A DNA stretch of 64,000 nucleotides from G965233625 sp965233625 (GTDB lineage: Bacteria > Planctomycetota > Planctomycetia > Pirellulales > Pirellulaceae). Under the pieces are notes generated by a model, which was not told where the DNA came from, made no database searches, and saw only the letters and a program-made list of their open reading frames with translations. Both the position numbers and the translations under genes were made by a program. Location: assembly GCA_965233625.1 (NCBI GenBank), contig OZ247499.1:2294001-2358000 (forward strand). Reading direction: 5' to 3'. Shown in pieces: positions 47,001 to 57,213 of the stretch (the first letter of the stretch is position 1; the number at the start of each line of letters is the position of its first letter).

Positions 47001-48337
47001 CCGGTCGAAGGCGCACGCCGCAGGCTGGCGGACGGCTGTTGCAAAACCAGATGTGCGTTGGCGCCGCCAAACCCGAACGAGTTCACGCTGGCAATTGCCG
47101 GCTGCCCGTTTTCTGCAAGGCTTTCGTTCTTTTGAGCCACCTTAAGCCGCAACTGTTCAAACGGGATCTGCGGAGAAGGCTCGCTGAAGTTCAAGCTGGC
47201 GGGCACGTTGCCATGTTGCAGAACCAATACCGCTTTCAGAAGTCCTGCGATGCCCGACCCGGACTCCATGTGGCCGATATTGGTTTTGATCGAACCAATC
47301 AGGCACGGCGAACTTGGCGGTCGATCAAGTCCAAGCACCTTGCCGAGCGCCATGGCTTCAATCGGATCGCCCACCGGCGTGCCGGTGCCATGTGCTTCTA
47401 CATAGCGGACCTCTGAAGGCGCCACGCCTGCTTCGCGGTAGGCCCGTTTCAATAGCGCCGCCTGACTGTCGATGCCTGGCACCGTCATGGTGGATGTGCG
47501 CCCGTCCTGATTGGTCACGGCGGCGCGGATAACAGCGTAAACCGGATCGTCATTGGCAATGGCCTGCGATAGCGGTTTGATCAGCAGCATCGCGGCGCCC
47601 TCGGCACGCACATAGCCATCGGCGCGGGCGTCGAAAGCGTAGCACTTGCCACTGGGCGAAAGCATCGAAGCTTTGCTGAAACCGATAGAAGAATGCGGCG
47701 TAATTAACGCGTTACATCCGCCGACCAGCGCCGCTTCGCATTCGCCCGCCCAGATGCTCTGACAGGCCTGCGTCGCGGCAACGAGCGCGGAAGAACAGGC
47801 CGTATCAACCGCGATACTAGGCCCTTTCAGATTCAGCAGGTACGAGATCCGGTTGGCCGCAATACTCAGCACCCCACCGCTATTGGTGTGCATGTCAATC
47901 TGCGGATAGTCGGTCAGCTGCATGCTGCCGTAGTCATTGCTCGAAATACCAACGAACACGCCAATGTTACGACCGCCGAAGCGTGAGGGCGGCACACCGG
48001 CATCTTCCAGTGCTTCCCAGGCGACCTCCAGCATCCATCGCTGCTGAGGGTCCATGCGGTTGGCTTCACGTGGCGAAATGCCCCAGAACGCAGCGTCGAA
48101 CTCTTTGAGGTTCTCGACGAAGCCGCCCCATCGCGACACCATCTTCCCCGGCGCTGTCGCATCGGGGTGATAGAAACGGTCAACCTGCCAACGGTCCGGC
48201 GGCACTTCGCGCACCGCACTCCGTCCCTGGATAAGCATTTCCCACAGCGCCGTGGGATGGTTCGCCCCTGGAAGCCGGCAGCCAACGCCCACCACAGCCA
48301 GTGGCTCTCCGTGCTTGGCGGCAGTCCGCTCAATCAT
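38090..48337 (-). CDS. Reducing type I polyketide synthase KS-AT-DH-cMT-ER-KR-ACP-C-TR
   Basis: A 3415-residue single-module synthase. Domains with rough residues: ketosynthase 1-435 (Cys181 in DTACSSAL, His316, His356); acyltransferase 575-880 (Ser664 in GHSVGE; FAFH at 761-764, closer to the malonyl HAFH pattern than the methylmalonyl YASH); dehydratase 930-1205 (His959, Asp1123; motif HKMWDGVVFP has Asp where Gly is usual); C-methyltransferase 1215-1610 (EVGAGTGS at 1436); structural linker; enoylreductase 1870-2180 (AATGGVGQAA); ketoreductase 2200-2440 (GGTSGFG, Ser2335, Tyr2348, LDD at 2291, B-type); ACP 2470-2545 (Ser2508 in GLDSLM); condensation-like 2578-2985, active site AMPLLD instead of HHxxxD; thioester reductase 3040-3400 (GATGFLG, Tyr3205, Lys3209). 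No thioesterase or PPTase. It could act iteratively and release an aldehyde or alcohol. Confidence 0.93.
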   Translation of the reverse strand: MIERTAAKHGEPLAVVGVGCRLPGANHPTALWEMLIQGRSAVREVPPDRWQVDRFYHPDATAPGKMVSRWGGFVENLKEFDAAFWGISPREANRMDPQQRWMLEVAWEALEDAGVPPSRFGGRNIGVFVGISSNDYGSMQLTDYPQIDMHTNSGGVLSIAANRISYLLNLKGPSIAVDTACSSALVAATQACQSIWAGECEAALVGGCNALITPHSSIGFSKASMLSPSGKCYAFDARADGYVRAEGAAMLLIKPLSQAIANDDPVYAVIRAAVTNQDGRTSTMTVPGIDSQAALLKRAYREAGVAPSEVRYVEAHGTGTPVGDPIEAMALGKVLGLDRPPSSPCLIGSIKTNIGHMESGSGIAGLLKAVLVLQHGNVPASLNFSEPSPQIPFEQLRLKVAQKNESLAENGQPAIASVNSFGFGGANAHLVLQQPSASLRRAPSTGATKQAPDANGALHLQGNGASQNNGVSSNGARHSAGNSRPFLLPVSARSEPALRAYAAAYRDFLRDSGAPLGDVCFTSATHKEQHPHWLAVQGENHAQLREAIDQWLIGEETPCAAAGESGDKVSSLSFVYTGQGPQWWGMGQRLLRTEPVFKKAVTEVDTLLHKLAGWSLLAEMGKGEDASQINRTDIAQPAIFAMQVGLTKLWESWGVTPSQTTGHSVGEVAAAYAAGVYSLQDAVRVIYHRSRLQQQTSSGAMMAVGVAPETAREMIAGAGVEITAVNSPQLVTLGGNAESIQELAGRLREEGVFHRVLPVNFAFHTCQMDSIRQELLESLAGIEPQRGVIPFVSSVTGARLNGEKLDALYWWRNVRQPVLFAPAMSHLLGEGETAFLELGPHPSLRSSMQQCIADAGSNGQVFHSVKRTGCEQHEMLATAARLHFAGLDLDWRAITGGSRKHLSLPAYPWQRETYWVEPSGPAGRTLPEVHPLLGQRSHDAHPTWRVSFDARVQTYLEDHKMWDGVVFPAAGYAEIGSAIARELFPNEPYVVEDLKILQAIFINAGEAVAAQITYDSELKQFSILTTIDNVDWTLHARGRLVLLPIEQPPGRCDFESICGRMQQTSGHEDIYQEFAASGYQFGPKFSLLQKLYRSTGEAVADISVPPEIGAEASRYHLHPTVLDACVQAARGLQTIPASADPREHFYLPAAMQRVRLYASEIPSRLRVHAMLLRESEQTIVADLLLHDEAGNRIADIRGFETTRRELKKSHDDIENCLYQFQFVKQRLRGSGVEGACNFPQTQELIEAVRPVAKQAYAGRDLHRYYEQFMPVMQQVVLQLVQNAFLDLGWDYQPGQHFAARDVVERLRISYQHRRLTEANLNWLCEGGLLTRSADVFSVSQPMQRRSVDAKLENLRRDFTPFASEIRLVQQVAGHLADVLRGSASAVDLLFPDGANDLLEDFYTTAGDFPVYASLLQEVVHAASSKLPERRTLRVLEVGAGTGSLTRELLPHLPHDQCEYHFTDVSPAFLATAQKQFAEYPFMEFHQLDIEKQPGAQQLPTNSCDMVLATNVLHATRDLRKTLANLAGYLAEDGLLVFLEVVRPRPVWDNTFGLLNGWWRMTDRELRSQSPLLDRDSWEALLAESGFRQVQSFICSPDDAEAEQAVFIAQAPGLAGAAADGNQQTTAASDSAKAMAPLLVIQDQNGAGQHLAEELRRRGETVITAQLGNASQEPNSGAFQIDANADGYEQLFSQECFQTQPPRAIIHCRCLDHPAANSLNAAGLEDQQQTGVLDAMRLVQALQNRYEEDTPRLYFITRDSRAVVPGDKLNGLAAAPLLGLVRVLNNEHADYQATLIDLEQNPGRYEAAMLADEILAASEELEVAVRDDQRYVNRLRPIAPENIPHRTTEIDKDAIADNPYRLQTSQPGSLANLSLNETVRRAPGPHEIEVEVKAAGINFRDVMKALGIYPGDPIDRLWLGDDFAGVVLCTGEKVTTLQAGDRVAGMAPRCFASHTTVDARMTFPVPPGVSFEQAATLPTVFLTAYYAIEHLARACEGESILIHAATGGVGQAAVQIARNLGLEIFATAGTPEKRQMLRDMGITHVMNSRTVEFADQIRQATGGNGVDIVLNSLAGEFIPKSFSVLAPFGRFLEIGKVDIYQNAKFGLAALKDNISYFVIDLAQHIEKKPAFIARLFYELHERFASGDYQPLPHRTYPVAEAADAFRMMAQGKHSGKNVLSFEVDRIRIGACTQEPHLLRPGVSYLVTGGTSGFGLKLVQWMAEHGARNIVVMSRSGPHGEAATQLQQLRDRGVNILDTRGDVSSAADVENVLAQISAKMPPLKGVVHGAMVLDDDFVTALDEQRFNRVMHPKMLGAWNLHRATADLALEHFVCFSSFSNVMGAVRQANYNAGNAFLDALAEHRKAQGLCALTINWGALSGAGFVARNQKTAAYLEKIGLLPFSMSEASEFFGQSLMFDTEVVAASRVDWQTLSRLSPAVANTPLYKPVTSYGARDNSGASIRTRVLSAATHERAALLEDFLVEQVAGVFSIEASKVDRQAPLTRLGLDSLMAVDLMNRVEGQLAIKFPMGNVLSGPDVQTLSAQLLATLTKTATGEESSSDSALPSHDRQLSKIDTFGRQFPVARHQQRLLEQNPSGFNVNLHAIVTQSLNAATLERAVERVAQSQRVLRTMVVEGETPRLEVADKRRVKIQQLDPTCMDQQAAEFFQQPFQLGQGDVLHVGLAVEQSESHLLLAGAMPLLDRASLGILLEEFLHTYRALENGDSYKAGSRVDYLDYLSWRESHPPDGQSEAAGFWTKTLEEAPVSTQSGHHAEARPQLVTFAVDADLTHDLISSAACLNATPGDLIFAAFQVAMHIATRQDDLLLGVTADGRDLAALQGVAGPLDRVLPFRSQLQQSVTFAEFLQITMRSLEAAVRHGDAFDQQRIEVDGRSRFGLSGMYTATFNWCESPLACDLPVGETVGDLIVQLRTPLSNNNGAPLHLEMLLCDGEIHGGWVCDSRFYDEETTGQLTARFLQVLEQACRQPDSELQKLHAGISDVKPPPANLPRIRMRPATTVDFDAECCLEPDVQPGVTVWERTPQRLVLTGATGFLGAFLLDELLRETAYDIICPVRAGDAGDGMQRIRDNVLSLGLNAEFADHVSAIPADISLPRLGLSESAFEQLAASADMVLHNAASVNLSLPYEALRQVNVDGTREILKLACHGGAAKPLHYVSTFTVHTAAHNRGEAVSESSELPPAETLLHGYSQTKWVSEKLLGAARERGLPVTVYRPGHITGHSQTGMANTGDLLHSLVRLCVEVGSAPRRDAAFDLTPVDYVARSIVALVQQDAAANQTFLLTNPEPLDSELFADWLSENYDELDVTSYAKWRDRVVQFAATMEDGGSLRPLIDTLAPRVLDGKRENTTAVHPVFQPHNTLQALAGSGIECPAADTSLLWVYFNYFVKSGFMATTPRTKA

Positions 48338-48417
48338 GGTGTATCAATCACAATTACCAGTCCGTATGATGACGAGGATATAGTCTATCAGGAGGCCGAC
48401 CGGCGACTACTGCCCTT

Positions 48418-49167
48418 ATGATTCTAACCCGGCCAGAAGAAATGGAATCCAACATGGAAATCCAGCAAATTGAAGGCATACCGGGGTTATACCTGGCGCC
48501 CCAATTTTTTACGCAACGCGACTGTGAGCAAATCACCGCCGAGACGCTTCATCTGTACACCCAGATGGAAGCAAACTGCCCGCCAGATAATTTGACTAAA
48601 GCGCCCATTCCTCAGCCTGAATATTTCAGAAGCGAGGAGCACAATCTTAAATCAGAGGAATACTTCGCGCGTCTCAAACTCGACGACCCGGTCAACGCAG
48701 GCGGCATCCGTTGTGAGTATTTTCCGAGGTATGGAGAAGTGGGGCACGCGTTGGGTTATTTGCGTGGCAACAATAACATGCCGGCCTTTGTAACAAGCCG
48801 CATCTTGCCGCGGATTAAGGATGCGATTAAATCGTGCAAACTGATTGATTCGGATGAAGGACTTAGGTGGAAACTCACAGTTAATGTCTACAAGAACTCC
48901 GGGGGAGTTATCGCCGGGTTTCCATTCCACGTAGACATACCTGCGAACGGCGTGGTAACGATGATCTTGAACGTGCAACGAGAAGCACTCTTTCAGATCG
49001 CGAAAGAAGAGCGAACGCACGATATTCAGCTACCTGTTGGCGGCGTTCTTATACTTAGTGGTGAGAGCCGGTACGAATGGAAACACCGGGTAGTACCAAC
49101 TCCGAGTCCGGGATCCACCAGTGAGGATGAGGTCGAACGGGTGTCCCTGGTGCTGGGATACCAGTGA
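48418..49167 (+). CDS. AlkB-fold 2-oxoglutarate/Fe(II) dioxygenase
   Basis: A 249-residue protein; ATG 48418 has no Shine-Dalgarno sequence and in-frame ATGs at 48442 and 48454 (GGAA upstream of the latter) are equally plausible. The iron triad is His171 and Asp173 in FPFHVDIP plus His223 in YEWKHRV; Arg241 in RVSLVLGY should bind 2-oxoglutarate. The order NVYKN, HxD, EWKH, RVSL matches AlkB. The second Arg of the AlkB RxxxxxR motif, which contacts nucleobases, is replaced by Gly247, so nucleic-acid demethylation is doubtful. The gene is divergent from the PKS with 80 bases between them and looks richer in A and T than its neighbours, which may hint at transfer. It may hydroxylate a lipid or polyketide. 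Confidence 0.75.
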   Translation: MILTRPEEMESNMEIQQIEGIPGLYLAPQFFTQRDCEQITAETLHLYTQMEANCPPDNLTKAPIPQPEYFRSEEHNLKSEEYFARLKLDDPVNAGGIRCEYFPRYGEVGHALGYLRGNNNMPAFVTSRILPRIKDAIKSCKLIDSDEGLRWKLTVNVYKNSGGVIAGFPFHVDIPANGVVTMILNVQREALFQIAKEERTHDIQLPVGGVLILSGESRYEWKHRVVPTPSPGSTSEDEVERVSLVLGYQ

Positions 49168-49216
49168 ATCAATACGGAAACCGTAATCGCCCGCCAACGA
49201 TGTGGCAGAAAGAAAG

Positions 49217-49290
49217 GGTGGATGAGGGGACTCGAACCCCCGACTTCTGGAATCACAATCCAGCGCTCTAACCAACTGAGCTACACCCAC
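49217..49290 (-). tRNA. tRNA-His (anticodon GTG)
   Basis: The minus strand folds into a full cloverleaf. Acceptor GTGGGTG (49290-49284) pairs with CATCCAC; the D arm has GCTCAG; the anticodon loop TTGTGAT carries GTG, flanked by CTGGA/TCCAG; the T arm has GGGGG-TTCGAGT-CCCCT. The discriminator is C73 (49217), and a G lies at position -1 (49291), both identity features of tRNA-His. CCA is not encoded. Confidence 0.95.
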
Positions 49291-49516
49291 CATGTGTGGG
49301 AAGTGATTTTAGCCAGGGGCGCCAAAGTGGTCAACGCCTGGGATGCTTCTTTCGGAGGCTGGATCGAACATCGGTGTTTGAGGGTGACTCGACCACCCTA
49401 TTTCGCACTTTGCCGGTGTGGAAATTGACGTTGCTGGCGGAACCCGGCATACTGATTCGCCCTGTTGTAAACGCCAGATAGAACGCTGGCTTGAAATTGC
49501 GATTGAGGCATTCTCT

Positions 49517-50800
49517 ATGTTTTTCAAAAGACTGGCCGCGGTTCAACTGCGCCATTACCTTTGCCTGACCGGGCTTATCGTTATACCCGGTATGGTGTTC
49601 TGCCTTCTTACGCCACAACCCGCAGCTGCCGAAGATCTGCTGCGCGATGGCGACCGTGTGGTGCTGCTGGGTGGGACCTTTGTCGAACGGATGCAGTCGA
49701 CGGGCTTTCTGGAAACCATGCTAACCGCGGCTAACCCCGGCAAATCATTAGCGTTCCGCAATCTGGGCTGGAGCGGCGATAACGTGCGCGGGCATTCGCG
49801 GGCCGTGTTTGGCAAGCCGGACGAAGGTTTTAACCGGCTGCTAAAAGACTTCAAACAGACGAACCCGACCGTGGCAGTCGTGTGCTATGGCGCCAACGAA
49901 GCAAACGCCGGCGCCGGAAAACTTCCTCAATTCAAACAGGATTACAACCGGCTGCTTGACGCACTGACCGAAGCCGCGCCGGGCGTCCGGCTGATCCTGG
50001 TGGCGCCGCCGCATCGTGAGAATGCCGGTGAGCCATTCCCCAGCCAGGAGGATTACAACAAAACGCTCGACCTTTTCGCCGCCGCTATCCGCGATATCGC
50101 AAAAGAGCGTGATGTGACGTTCGTTGATTTTCGCCATCCCATCCAGGAGCAGCACACCGGGTCTTCGTCAGCAGGACTTGACCGGCTGACCAGCAACGGC
50201 GTGCACTTTACCCGCTATGGCTATTGGCGCGCCGCTCCCGCTTTTGCGGCGAAATTCGGCGTTAAGCCGGCCGGCTGGGATGTGACAATCGATGCTAAAA
50301 AGGTGGACCATCAAGCCAAAGGCGCCACCGTATCCAGCCTTGCCTTGAAAGATGGTGTCTCGTTCACAACGGTAGACGCCACATTACCGCACCACGCGCC
50401 GCCAGAGCATTCGCCACGCGGCGCCGAGATGAAGCTGCAACAGGCACGGCTGTGTGTGAAGGGACTGCCCGAAGGGAAATACCAGCTGCTTGTCGATGGC
50501 AAGCCCGTTGTCGTCGCCACAGCGGCGCACTGGTCAGACGGGGTTCACTTCGCGAGAAGTTACTCGCAGCAACAGCTCAATGAGTTGTCGGCCGCCGTTG
50601 AGGAAAAGAACGCTTTGTTCTTCCACCGGCACCGCCCGCAGAACGAAACCTATCTGTTCCTGTTCCGTAAGCACGAACAAGGGAACAATGCCGTCGAGAT
50701 TCCGCAATTCGACCCATTGATCGAAAAAGTCGAAGCCAGAATCGCGAAGCTTGCCCAACCCAAGGCGCGGCAATTCACCTTACAACGCGTGGCGGAATAA
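49517..50800 (+). CDS. SGNH/GDSL-type hydrolase, exported
   Basis: The protein has 427 residues from ATG 49517 (GAGG about 8 bases upstream); the longer frame to 49418 is rejected as it precedes the signal peptide. The signal peptide is LCLTGLIVIPGMVFCLLTPQPAAA. The SGNH fold is seen in DRVVLLGGTFVERMQ (block I, with Gly/Thr in place of the usual GDS), FRNLGWSGDNV (block II), CYGANEANAG (block III, with Gly-Ala-Asn-Glu) and SNGVHFTRYGYW (block V, HF). The block I residue GTF instead of GDS makes the nucleophile unclear. Possibly an esterase or acyl-modification enzyme. The gene precedes the PVC cytochrome by 90 bases on the same strand and may be cotranscribed. Confidence 0.72.
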   Translation: MFFKRLAAVQLRHYLCLTGLIVIPGMVFCLLTPQPAAAEDLLRDGDRVVLLGGTFVERMQSTGFLETMLTAANPGKSLAFRNLGWSGDNVRGHSRAVFGKPDEGFNRLLKDFKQTNPTVAVVCYGANEANAGAGKLPQFKQDYNRLLDALTEAAPGVRLILVAPPHRENAGEPFPSQEDYNKTLDLFAAAIRDIAKERDVTFVDFRHPIQEQHTGSSSAGLDRLTSNGVHFTRYGYWRAAPAFAAKFGVKPAGWDVTIDAKKVDHQAKGATVSSLALKDGVSFTTVDATLPHHAPPEHSPRGAEMKLQQARLCVKGLPEGKYQLLVDGKPVVVATAAHWSDGVHFARSYSQQQLNELSAAVEEKNALFFHRHRPQNETYLFLFRKHEQGNNAVEIPQFDPLIEKVEARIAKLAQPKARQFTLQRVAE

Positions 50801-50890
50801 CTTCTTCTGCAGCTTGCTGCTTTTTAGAACAACAACGCTGACAGTCACGGACGCGTGGCTTCAGACATTTCTTCTTCAACGGATTTCATT

Positions 50891-54331
<3,441 letters not shown>

Positions 54332-54545
54332 CCGTGAGACGCCACGCTTTGGGCTGTACAATCGCACGGATTGAAACGGTTAAGCTGGCGGGCAAATCTG
54401 GCGAAACCTGACGGACATAGGTTTTCGCCGCTTGGTGGTAATAGATGCGGCAAACTTGTAGGTGAAGCGGCGTCGCCCGGTTTCTGTTTAACCGGGTGAT
54501 GCCCTTTGTCCACAGCACCGACTCTCATGCCATCAGGCTCCGGCT

Positions 54546-55673
54546 ATGCAAGCGCGCATCATCGATAACGTCTCTTCCCTTCGCGACCTTGCCAGTAGCT
54601 GGGACGATCTTTACAACCGCAGCGCTGCCGCTTGCCCGCTGCTGGCGGCAGAGCATGTCGCCCAATGGGTCGAGCAGTTTGCACCCGGCCGCAGGTTTGC
54701 GGCCCTTGTTGTGGAACAGGATGGCGCGCTGGCCGCGGCATTACCGTTGGTCGGAACGACGGTTGGCAAGGTGATTCAAGCCGGTGGCATTACCAGCAAT
54801 CCGTGGGCGCCGTGCGGTGAATTGCTGCTGGACGAAACGCAGGACACCCAACCCGTGATCAACGCGTTGCTAGATGGCGCCGCCAGGTTGCCCTGGCAAC
54901 TCCTGTGGATTAACGACGTGGCGTACCGCTTGCCGCGGTGGCAGGCGTTTCTGGCAGGTCTTCAGCAGCGACAGGAAATTGTGGAAACGCACCCCCGGTT
55001 CGAAGTGGTGCACATCAACACCACGGGTAGCTGGGAAGACGCACGGGCTGCATGGTCCAAGGGACACCGGCGCCGGATCAAACGTGCGCTCAAGGCTGCA
55101 GAGTCCACCGGCGAACTTTCGCTTAGTATCAAAACGCAATTCGAGCCAGACGAAGTTAGCCCGTGGCTGAAGCGGGGCTTTGAAGTAGAAGACCGCAACT
55201 GGAAAGGGCGCAACGGCACCTCCATCTTAAAGACTGAGGGGATGCCGGAGTACTTTCAGAAGCAGGCGGAAGAACTCGCCGCGAATGGACAGCTTCAGAT
55301 ATCTTTCCTGGAACTGGACGGGGAGCCGATGTCGTTTGAATATGGATGGAATGCCAAAGGTGTCTACCATTCCTTCAAAGTCGGCTACGACGAAAATTTC
55401 AAATCACACAGCCCCGGGATGTTGCTGCTGCACGAGATAATCCGTGAATCGCATGAAGGCGAAACCACACACACAATCGACTGCCTCGGCCCCGCAACCG
55501 ACGCCACCAGTCACTGGGCCACCAGCAACTACACCATCGGACGGATCGTCGCAGCCCCCGGCCGCGCATGCGGAAGGGCGTTTGTGTATGGATACAAGTA
55601 CATCTGGGGCAAGGTCCGCGAAATGCGTCAGGGCAAAGCCAAGCAGGCCGGTTCGCTGGCAAGCCATCCCTAA
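54546..55673 (+). CDS. FemAB/BioF2-like acyltransferase (GNAT fold)
   Basis: A 375-residue soluble protein. The C-terminal half, with GEPMSFEYGWNAKGVYHSFK (about 258-277), YDENFKSHSPGMLLLHEIIRES and a preceding basic segment GHRRRIKRALKAA, matches the BioF2-like acetyltransferase (Acetyltransf_6) family related to FemAB. These proteins transfer acyl or aminoacyl groups, often in cell-envelope or exopolysaccharide synthesis. No membrane segment is present. The start ATG 54546 is inside a region without a clear Shine-Dalgarno sequence. The gene stands alone between the PVC cytochrome and a HAD phosphatase; its acceptor is not known. Confidence 0.8.
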   Translation: MQARIIDNVSSLRDLASSWDDLYNRSAAACPLLAAEHVAQWVEQFAPGRRFAALVVEQDGALAAALPLVGTTVGKVIQAGGITSNPWAPCGELLLDETQDTQPVINALLDGAARLPWQLLWINDVAYRLPRWQAFLAGLQQRQEIVETHPRFEVVHINTTGSWEDARAAWSKGHRRRIKRALKAAESTGELSLSIKTQFEPDEVSPWLKRGFEVEDRNWKGRNGTSILKTEGMPEYFQKQAEELAANGQLQISFLELDGEPMSFEYGWNAKGVYHSFKVGYDENFKSHSPGMLLLHEIIRESHEGETTHTIDCLGPATDATSHWATSNYTIGRIVAAPGRACGRAFVYGYKYIWGKVREMRQGKAKQAGSLASHP

Positions 55674-55816
55674 ACAATCCGGCCTGGTTATTCCCGGCAT
55701 ACGCCACAAGGAGGGCTGTTCCGGGAAAGTGTGGGGCGCGCTATGATGAAGCGGAGCATTCGCTGCAGAGAGTCTGCAGAACGAAGCCGGTTCTTCCCGC
55801 TAATTCTACGATTGAA

Positions 55817-56503
55817 ATGCCCCAGCCACCGCCACCGGGCCAGCGCCCTCAGGCTGTTGTCTTTGACCTGGATGGTCTGCTGTTTAATACCGAAGATCTG
55901 TACGACGTTGTCTCGGATCAGATTCTCAGCCGTCGCGGCAAGCGGTTTGATGCGAATCTAAAACGCATGATGATGGGCCGCCCCGGCGTTATCTCGCTGC
56001 AGATCATGATCGATCACCATCAGCTGGATGCGACACCGGCCATCCTTCAGCAGGAATGTGAAGAGGCATTCGACGAGATTCTGGAACAGCAGCTAGAACC
56101 GATGCCCGGATGCGTCGCGCTGCTCGACAGGCTTCAGCAGCACGACGTACCTCTTGCGCTGGCGACAAGCAGCCGCCGGTCGTTTGTGGACAAAGTTTTT
56201 GGGATCTCGGGTTTCGCGCCGCGGTTTCTGCATATTCTGACGTCAGAGAGTGTCGAGAACGGCAAGCCCGATCCGGAGGTTTACTTATTGGCCGCACAGC
56301 GGCTTGGCGTAGCGCCCGGAGCGATGGCTGTTTTTGAAGACAGTGAAAACGGCTGCAAAGCGGCTGTTGCCGCCGGCGCCATCACCATTGCCACGCCCAA
56401 CCGGCACACACGCGAGCACGACTTCGCAGGCGCCGCGCTGGTGGCCGATACACTGGCGGACCCCGCTATTGACAATCTATTGCAACTGCCGCCGGCCGGT
56501 TAA
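55817..56503 (+). CDS. HAD-superfamily phosphatase (beta-phosphoglucomutase-like)
   Basis: The protein has 228 residues from ATG 55817; the frame is open further upstream but without family similarity. Motif I is VFDLDGLLFNTEDLY (Asp17, Asp19), motif II ALATSS, motif III SVENGKPDPEVY with Lys, and motif IV VFEDSENGCKAA. A cap domain of four helices lies between motifs I and II, as in subclass I HADs acting on small phosphorylated sugars. The C-terminal TPNRHTREHDFAGA follows the subfamily pattern. Substrate unknown; it is a housekeeping-type hydrolase, monocistronic. Confidence 0.9.
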   Translation: MPQPPPPGQRPQAVVFDLDGLLFNTEDLYDVVSDQILSRRGKRFDANLKRMMMGRPGVISLQIMIDHHQLDATPAILQQECEEAFDEILEQQLEPMPGCVALLDRLQQHDVPLALATSSRRSFVDKVFGISGFAPRFLHILTSESVENGKPDPEVYLLAAQRLGVAPGAMAVFEDSENGCKAAVAAGAITIATPNRHTREHDFAGAALVADTLADPAIDNLLQLPPAG

Positions 56504-56598
56504 ACGTGATTCGGTCGCGGTGATTTGACCTGCCGGACGGGTTTGAATACTTTTATAGATAGGCAATTGCCGCTTCCGTTGAACACAGCGTTTAGCAG

Positions 56599-57087
56599 AT
56601 GAGTGAAGCTATGAATGGCATCGCGGCTCAAAGCGTCCGGGGCGACCGTGTTATCGGCCGTCCGATGGAAGTCCTGCTGGTGGAAGACAGTCTGACCCAT
56701 GCACGCATCGTTATCGGCGCTTTGCGCAATGGCGACGTGAAGCACCGGCTGACATTGGTGTTCAACGGCGACGAAGCGCTGGAGTTTCTCCAGCAGAAGG
56801 GCAAGTTCGTCCGGGCGCCGCGTCCCGACATCGTGTTGCTGGATCTCCGTTTGCCGGGACGTGACGGGCTGGAAGTTCTGGCGGAGATGAAAGGCGACGA
56901 GAAACTTCAGGATATGCCCGTGGTTGTTATGACCGCCTCGGACGATGAAGAAGATCGCGTCAAATGCGAACTTTGCGACATCGCCGGCTATATCACCAAG
57001 CCTGTCAATCTCGATAAGTTTCTACAGCTTGTCAGCGAACTAAAACGCTACTGGCGGGAAGATGTTATTCTTCCTGCTACCGTGTAA
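56599..57087 (+). CDS. Rcp1-like response regulator (receiver domain only)
   Basis: A 162-residue protein. Residues 24-150 are one receiver domain: acidic EDS in VLLVEDSLTHAR, phosphoacceptor Asp82 in VLLDLRLPGRDGLEVL, Thr in VMTAS, Lys134 in YITKPVNLDKF. The LLVEDSLTHARI start and the longer loop before the phosphosite (EFLQQKGKFVRAPRPD) resemble Rcp1-type regulators, which pair with phytochrome or other hybrid kinases. No output domain. No kinase is adjacent. It is not a paralogue of the two receivers near 9 kb in detail. Confidence 0.9.
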   Translation: MSEAMNGIAAQSVRGDRVIGRPMEVLLVEDSLTHARIVIGALRNGDVKHRLTLVFNGDEALEFLQQKGKFVRAPRPDIVLLDLRLPGRDGLEVLAEMKGDEKLQDMPVVVMTASDDEEDRVKCELCDIAGYITKPVNLDKFLQLVSELKRYWREDVILPATV

Positions 57088-57213
57088 CCGCCGGTGACCT
57101 TGTTCGCCAGTTTGAAGCCCGCGGGTCAAACGACTAGCTGTAAACGTGCACGGCTTCATTCGACACACAGCAACAAACTACATGCAGTCTTTGAACGCGC
57201 AACAGGAGTGCCC

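Noticed and set aside
49168..49516. Short ORFs overlapping the tRNA-His gene
   Set aside because: They are created by the tRNA sequence; the cloverleaf explains it fully.
55568..55816. N-terminal extension of the HAD phosphatase
   Set aside because: It overlaps the acyltransferase gene in another frame and precedes motif I by over 80 residues without similarity.
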